Source: Ruminococcaceae bacterium UBA6413
GTDB lineage: Bacteria; Bacillota; Clostridia; Oscillospirales; Ruminococcaceae
Assembly (NCBI GenBank): GCA_002437415.1
Contig: DJPL01000063.1
Span: 1-25,582 of the forward strand
Direction of reading: 5' to 3'
Length of the DNA: 25,582 bases
Part shown: piece after piece, positions 21,896 to 25,582 of the stretch
How positions within the stretch are numbered: position 1 is the stretch's first letter
How the letters are laid out: each line of letters begins with the position of its first letter
Translations under genes and position numbers: made by a program
The notes under the pieces: model-generated
What the model saw: the letters and a program-made list of their open reading frames with translations, nothing else
The model's database searches: none
Told to the model about the DNA's origin: nothing

Positions 21896-23101
21896 ATGTT
21901 GCGTTATCATAAGCTCGATGAAAATATAGAAAAATTAATATCCGAAAATATAGCAAACAATGTTTCCAATCCCTATAAGGCTTTGGATAAAAACGCATTA
22001 CGTCGCAATCAACGCAAAGATATAAATAGTCTTCTGAGACCTTCTTATTCACGAGATATTGATAAAATTTTGCATTTACCTCTTTATAATCGTTATAATG
22101 ATAAAACACAGGTTTTTTCATTTGTTAGTAATGATGATATAACAAGAAGAGGACTTCATGTCCAATTGGTTTCCAGAATTGCACGTAATATTGGCAGATT
22201 ATTAGATTTGAATCTGGATTTGATAGAAGCAATAGCTCTCGGACATGATATCGGTCATACTCCTTTTGGTCATGCAGGTGAACGCTATTTAAGCGATTTG
22301 TTACATGAAAATACAGGTCGTTACTTTAATCATAATGTTCATAGCGTAAGAGTGCTTGATGTACTGTACAAAAGAAATATCAGTTTACAGGTTCTTGATG
22401 GGGTGCTGTGCCATAACGGAGAATTTGAACTCAATGAATATCGTCCATCAAATTTAAACAGCTTTGAAACTTTTGATGAAAAAGTGGAGGATTGTTATAA
22501 AAACGGAAAGCTTTCAATAGAAAAACTAGTTCCTATGACTCTGGAAGGTTGTGTGGTAAGAATAAGCGATATAATAGCTTATATCGGAAAAGACCGGCAG
22601 GATGCTATTACAGCAAAAATATTGCCGGAAGACTACAAATTTTCGTCTGAATTTATAGGAAGTCATAATGCAGAAATGATTAATAACCTTGTTGTAGATA
22701 TTGTTGATAACAGCTACGGCAAGGACTACATAGCACTAAGTAATAGTGCTTTTCTTGATTTGAAAACAGCGAAAAAAGAGAATTATGAATACATTTATTT
22801 CAACGAAGATGTAAGTAAGGAATACGACAGAATTATAAAGCCGATGTTTAACGATTTATATCAGAAATTACTTTCAGATGTTAAAGAAAAAAACAGGAAT
22901 TCTTTAATTTACAAGCATCATGTTTCGTATATAAAAAATAATTTGCGATATTACGAAGATTATGACTACGAAAATGAGGAACCTAATCAAATAGTTGTAG
23001 ATTATATAGCAAGTATGACTGATAATTATTTTATTGAATTATATAATTATCTGTTTCCCAAAAAAGAGTGGAGAATCGATTACAAAACATATTTTGATTG
23101 A
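21896..23101 (+). CDS. dgt: dGTP triphosphohydrolase-like HD domain protein
   Basis: 401 aa, somewhat short for this family. The N-terminal S-R-D-I-D-K-I-L-H, the K-T-Q-V-F strand and T-R-R-G-L-H match the dGTPase start, and the metal site is complete: His88, His117-Asp118 (G-H-D-I-G-H-T-P-F-G-H) and Asp225 (V-R-I-S-D-I-I-A-Y). The enzyme should cleave dGTP, or other dNTPs, to deoxynucleoside and triphosphate, affecting nucleotide pools; some homologues in this family restrict phage by draining dNTPs. AAAGGA lies 8 nt before the ATG. The gene is markedly AT-rich against its neighbours and has its own promoter, consistent with horizontal transfer. A housekeeping role is equally possible. Confidence 0.85.
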   Translation: MLRYHKLDENIEKLISENIANNVSNPYKALDKNALRRNQRKDINSLLRPSYSRDIDKILHLPLYNRYNDKTQVFSFVSNDDITRRGLHVQLVSRIARNIGRLLDLNLDLIEAIALGHDIGHTPFGHAGERYLSDLLHENTGRYFNHNVHSVRVLDVLYKRNISLQVLDGVLCHNGEFELNEYRPSNLNSFETFDEKVEDCYKNGKLSIEKLVPMTLEGCVVRISDIIAYIGKDRQDAITAKILPEDYKFSSEFIGSHNAEMINNLVVDIVDNSYGKDYIALSNSAFLDLKTAKKENYEYIYFNEDVSKEYDRIIKPMFNDLYQKLLSDVKEKNRNSLIYKHHVSYIKNNLRYYEDYDYENEEPNQIVVDYIASMTDNYFIELYNYLFPKKEWRIDYKTYFD

Positions 23102-23139
23102 GTTTCTAATAATAATCCTTGAATTTATTTATTTTTCGA

Positions 23140-23176
23140 TTTTGGTGTTGACAAATCACCAAAACAGTGCTATACT
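23140..23176 (+). promoter_or_regulatory. Promoter of the ilvA T-box transcript with framing inverted repeat
   Basis: Consensus TTGACA (23148-23153), 17-bp spacer, TATACT (23171-23176). Perfect 8-bp arms TTTTGGTG (23140-23147) and CACCAAAA (23157-23164) frame the -35, whose six bases start directly after the left arm. Confidence 0.85.
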
Positions 23177-23182
23177 CTAAAT

Positions 23183-23460
23183 CGATAAAGAAAATGCGTT
23201 GACGAGGAAGTCGGCGGAAAAACCTCACAGAGAGCCGTTGTCGGTGCGAGACGGCAGGAAATACCGCATAAGATAATCACCTCTGAGCAGACAGGCAGAA
23301 ACAACAGTAAGCCTGTACGGGCACTCCCGTTACAGAGTAGCATATTGACGGATATGTACAGAGCGGCTCGTATATGCGGGCAATAAGAGTGGTAACACGG
23401 AGACTTCAAGCCTTCGCCTCTTGAAACATCAGTTTCATAAGGCGGGGCTTTTTATTTTAT
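23183..23460 (+). promoter_or_regulatory. T-box riboswitch (tRNA-Ile responsive) upstream of ilvA
   Basis: Stem I starts with the conserved G-A-C-G-A-G-G-A-A-G and its distal part has A-G-A-G-A-G-C-C-G, GGTGCGAGACGGC. The specifier reads ATC (23276-23278) followed by ACCTCTGAG, that is isoleucine. Two further helices follow (ACAGGC/GCCTGT; ACGGG/CCCGT). The T-box AAGAGTGGTAACACGG lies at 23385-23400 with the TGGT bulge suited to a tRNA ending in A73-CCA. The terminator (23409-23460) competes with the antiterminator (AAGAG 23385-23389 with CTCTT 23418-23422). Uncharged tRNA(Ile) should allow readthrough into ilvA. Confidence 0.93.
23409..23460 (+). terminator. T-box terminator
   Basis: Long stem from AGCC (23409-23412) to GGCT (23446-23449) with inner GAAAC-ATCA-GTTTC, followed by TTTTTATTTTAT. 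Its 5' arm is shared with the antiterminator. Confidence 0.9.
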
Positions 23461-23538
23461 AAGCTACCGGAAAGTGCTTTGTATCATTGAAATCTCAAAA
23501 TCATTCATAAAGCAAAGACAGGAAAGGAAAGAAAAAAG

Positions 23539-24735
23539 ATGTTGACATTAGACAAGGTTTATCATGCGGCTTTTAAACTCAAAGAGGTAATAAGACCTAC
23601 AGACCTTATCCATGCTCCCCAGATAAATCCCGATGCGGACGTTTATCTCAAGACAGAGAATTTACAGGTAACAGGTTCGTTCAAGGTAAGAGGTGCGTAC
23701 TACAAGATCTCCACACTTACTGAAGAAGAGAAGAAGCACGGCGTTATCGCCTGCAGTGCGGGCAACCACGCGCAGGGCGTTGCACTTGCCGCACAGAGAA
23801 GCGGTATCAAGTCTATAATCTGTTTGCCTGACGGTGCACCTATCTCAAAGGTTGAAGCAACAAAAAGCTACGGCGCAGAGATCTGTCTTGTTGAGGGCAT
23901 ATATGACGATGCGTACAACAAGGCTTTACAGCTCCGTGACGAGCATGGCTATACATTTATCCACCCGTTCAACGATGAGGACGTTATCGCAGGTCAGGGT
24001 ACGATCGGTCTTGAACTGCTTGAACAGCTCGATGATATAGACGCTGTTGTAGTGCCTATCGGCGGCGGCGGACTTATCTCGGGTGTCGCTTTCACAATGA
24101 AGTCACTTAAGCCCGAAATCAAGATCTACGGTGTTCAGGCGGCAGGCGCACCCAGTATGCTGACATCTGTCAAGGACGGAAAGATCGAGTGCCTCGATCA
24201 CGTTTCCACTATCGCAGACGGTATCGCGGTAAAAGAGCCCGGTTCAAACACATTTGAGCTTTGCAGAAAGTATGTTGACGATATCGTAACTGTTACGGAC
24301 GATGAGATCTCGACCGCAATACTTACTCTTATCGAAAAGCACAAGCTGATAGCAGAGGGCGCGGGCGCAGTTCCCGTAGCGGCTGTAATGTTCAATAAAG
24401 TACCCGTAAAGGGCAAGAAGGTCGTTTGCCTTGTATCCGGTGGTAATATCGACGTTACGATCCTTTCAAGAGTTATCAAGAGAGGTCTTATCAAGTCGGG
24501 TCGTACCTGCCAGCTCAACATTGCGCTTATTGACAAGCCCGGTCAGCTTAAAGGTGTATCACAGATCATTGCAGATCTCGGCGGTAACGTTATCTCGGTT
24601 CACCACGAGCGTGCAAACGAGGGCGAAGATGTTAACGGTTGCTATCTGCGTGTTGAGCTTGAAACAAGAAATTATGAGCATATCGCTCAGATAAGAAAAG
24701 CACTTACCGATGCAGGCTACAGCATCGAGAAATAA
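23539..24735 (+). CDS. ilvA: Threonine ammonia-lyase (threonine dehydratase)
   Basis: 398 aa. PLP-dependent fold type II: Lys49 in T-G-S-F-K-V-R-G-A-Y forms the internal aldimine, S-A-G-N-H-A-Q-G binds substrate carboxylate, and the glycine loop V-V-P-I-G-G-G-G holds the phosphate. The C-terminal ~75 residues are a single ACT domain (I-A-L-I-D-K-P-G-Q-L), so this is the ~400-residue TdcB-like form with one ACT domain. It deaminates threonine to 2-oxobutanoate via an enamine/imine. Although this length is often called catabolic, the isoleucine T-box upstream argues for an anabolic role in isoleucine synthesis. GGAAAGGAAAG precedes the ATG at 23539. Confidence 0.97.
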   Translation: MLTLDKVYHAAFKLKEVIRPTDLIHAPQINPDADVYLKTENLQVTGSFKVRGAYYKISTLTEEEKKHGVIACSAGNHAQGVALAAQRSGIKSIICLPDGAPISKVEATKSYGAEICLVEGIYDDAYNKALQLRDEHGYTFIHPFNDEDVIAGQGTIGLELLEQLDDIDAVVVPIGGGGLISGVAFTMKSLKPEIKIYGVQAAGAPSMLTSVKDGKIECLDHVSTIADGIAVKEPGSNTFELCRKYVDDIVTVTDDEISTAILTLIEKHKLIAEGAGAVPVAAVMFNKVPVKGKKVVCLVSGGNIDVTILSRVIKRGLIKSGRTCQLNIALIDKPGQLKGVSQIIADLGGNVISVHHERANEGEDVNGCYLRVELETRNYEHIAQIRKALTDAGYSIEK

Positions 24736-24756
24736 ATAAAAGGAAGGTACAAAACA

Positions 24757-25128
24757 ATGGAGAAAATTCATACAGACAAGGCACCTGCCGCAATAGGTCC
24801 TTATTCACAGGCAATAGTACACGCAGGTGTACTTTACACATCGGGTCAGATAGCTATCAACCCCGCAACATCTGAGGTTGAAGCAAAGGACATCGAGGGT
24901 CAGACGCATCAGATCTGCAAAAACTTAGGCGAGGTTTTAAAGCAGGCGGGTACAAGCTTTGAAAATGTTATCAAGACGACCTGCTTCTTAGCCGATATGG
25001 GCGACTTTGCAAAGTTTAACGAGGTTTACGGTCAGTACTTCACATCTAAGCCCGCCCGTTCATGCGTTGCGGTAAAGGCACTCCCCAAGGGCGTACTTGC
25101 TGAGGTTGAGGTTATCGCTAAGGTTTGA
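24757..25128 (+). CDS. ridA: RidA family reactive imine/enamine deaminase
   Basis: 123 aa, normal for the Rid/YjgF family. The start K-A-P-A-A-I-G-P-Y-S-Q-A, the T-S-G-Q-I and the C-terminal P-A-R-S-C-V-A-V motif are present, with the substrate-binding Arg101 and Glu117 of active RidA proteins. RidA hydrolyses 2-aminoacrylate and 2-aminocrotonate, the very intermediates that PLP-dependent threonine/serine dehydratases release. It lies 21 nt after ilvA under the same T-box, so detoxification is tied to synthesis. A strong hairpin follows. Confidence 0.97.
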   Translation: MEKIHTDKAPAAIGPYSQAIVHAGVLYTSGQIAINPATSEVEAKDIEGQTHQICKNLGEVLKQAGTSFENVIKTTCFLADMGDFAKFNEVYGQYFTSKPARSCVAVKALPKGVLAEVEVIAKV

Positions 25129-25182
25129 TATTGTATTGTAAATATGATTTAGGGATTGTGATACAACCCGAAAAAGAAAAAG

Positions 25183-25223
25183 TGAGTCGAATCGCAAAGA
25201 ATATTGCGCACGGCTCATTTTTT
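25183..25223 (+). terminator. Terminator of the ilvA-ridA operon
   Basis: TGAGTCG (25183-25189) pairs with CGGCTCA (25211-25217, one G-U), with an inner CGCAA/TTGCG stem, followed by TTTTTT. Confidence 0.88.
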
Positions 25224-25582
25224 GGGTATATGGAGAAAGTTTGTCTTTAGTGCACTTCTGTTATACCGTTTTAGTAATTAACATTGATGGCAGGCTACCG
25301 ATAGTTCTATTCGTTGGATAGCACTTCTCGGGTTCGCTATTCCATTTAATAACGTTGCTGCTATGTGTGAGGGAGACAACCCAAGGGAAGAGAGGAAGGC
25401 GCTCCAAAGGCGCTTTCCCTTCTCCCCTTAGGTTTTCTCCCTCGCGCTCCCACTTTCCTGACTCCTCATCTCTTCTGCCATAAAGGGGTGTTGGCGATAA
25501 GACACACAAACGGTTGCGTTTGAAAAGCCGCCGTAAGCGGGTCGCTTCGCTCTGTTCGCCCCGGGGGACTGTACAGATATCT
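25224..25582. other. Terminal stretch without a convincing gene
   Basis: About 360 bases. There is no frame with a plausible ribosome binding site. A pyrimidine-rich middle (about 25385-25475) contains AGGCGCT twice, and the last 60 bases are GC-rich with CCGCCGTAAGCGG. On the minus strand an 82-codon frame is open but its product looks random. The composition shift recalls dispersed intergenic repeats or mobile-element remnants of gut Clostridia, but I cannot show this from one copy. Confidence 0.45.

Noticed and set aside
25261..25509. 82-codon minus-strand open frame in the terminal stretch
   Set aside because: No ribosome binding site, no recognisable domain, and composition follows the repeat-like DNA rather than a protein.

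Overview
The window looks like chromosomal DNA of a low-to-mid GC anaerobic Firmicute, most likely a Clostridia member near Ruminococcus / [Eubacterium] siraeum (Oscillospiraceae). The basis is AAAGGAGG-type ribosome binding sites, TTG and GTG starts, clean TTGACA-17-TATAAT promoters, a T-box leader, and Clostridia-typical families (DUF815, DUF624, DUF4358, TIGR03905 TSCPD, DHHW). The species cannot be fixed by reading alone. There are 23 protein genes and no rRNA, tRNA, CRISPR array, transposase or phage gene.

Left part (221-9672, minus strand): one tightly packed run, alaS > HIT protein > comEC-like > holA > rnmV (RNase M5) > MBOAT acyltransferase > DHHW protein, with gaps of -4 to 25 nt. 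A good promoter lies before alaS and a hairpin follows the DHHW gene. It joins translation, DNA replication, RNA maturation and a two-protein polysaccharide O-acetylation module. The ComEC homologue has a shrunken C-terminal domain without recognisable metallo-beta-lactamase signatures.

Next (9947-13241, minus strand): dusB > DUF815 ATPase > orphan metal/corrinoid-type substrate-binding lipoprotein, again one operon. Between this and alaS lies a hairpin-dense GC-rich block bracketed by two near-identical hairpins.

Centre (13313-17850, plus strand): a DUF624 membrane protein with its own promoter and terminator, then PHP phosphoesterase > malic enzyme > TSCPD protein > Nudix hydrolase > ruvX. 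An unrecognised tyrosine/aspartate-rich protein (17865-18656) follows a terminator-like hairpin by only 14 nt and contains a 9-nt tandem repeat. A GH3 beta-glucosidase (minus) and a DUF4358 lipoprotein (plus) are transcribed divergently.

Right part (21831-25223): an AT-rich dGTPase-family HD hydrolase with its own promoter, then a T-box leader with an apparent isoleucine specifier (AUC) controlling ilvA and ridA. IlvA makes the reactive enamine/imine on the way to isoleucine and RidA hydrolyses that class of intermediate, so the pair is one functional unit. The last ~360 bases have no convincing gene.

The most interesting unexplained signals are inverted repeats placed on promoters: 12-bp arms around the DUF624 promoter, 8-bp arms framing the -35 of the T-box promoter, and a shared 9-mer in the two leaders between GH3 and DUF4358. 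No clearly new multi-gene system was identified; the best candidates are listed as findings.
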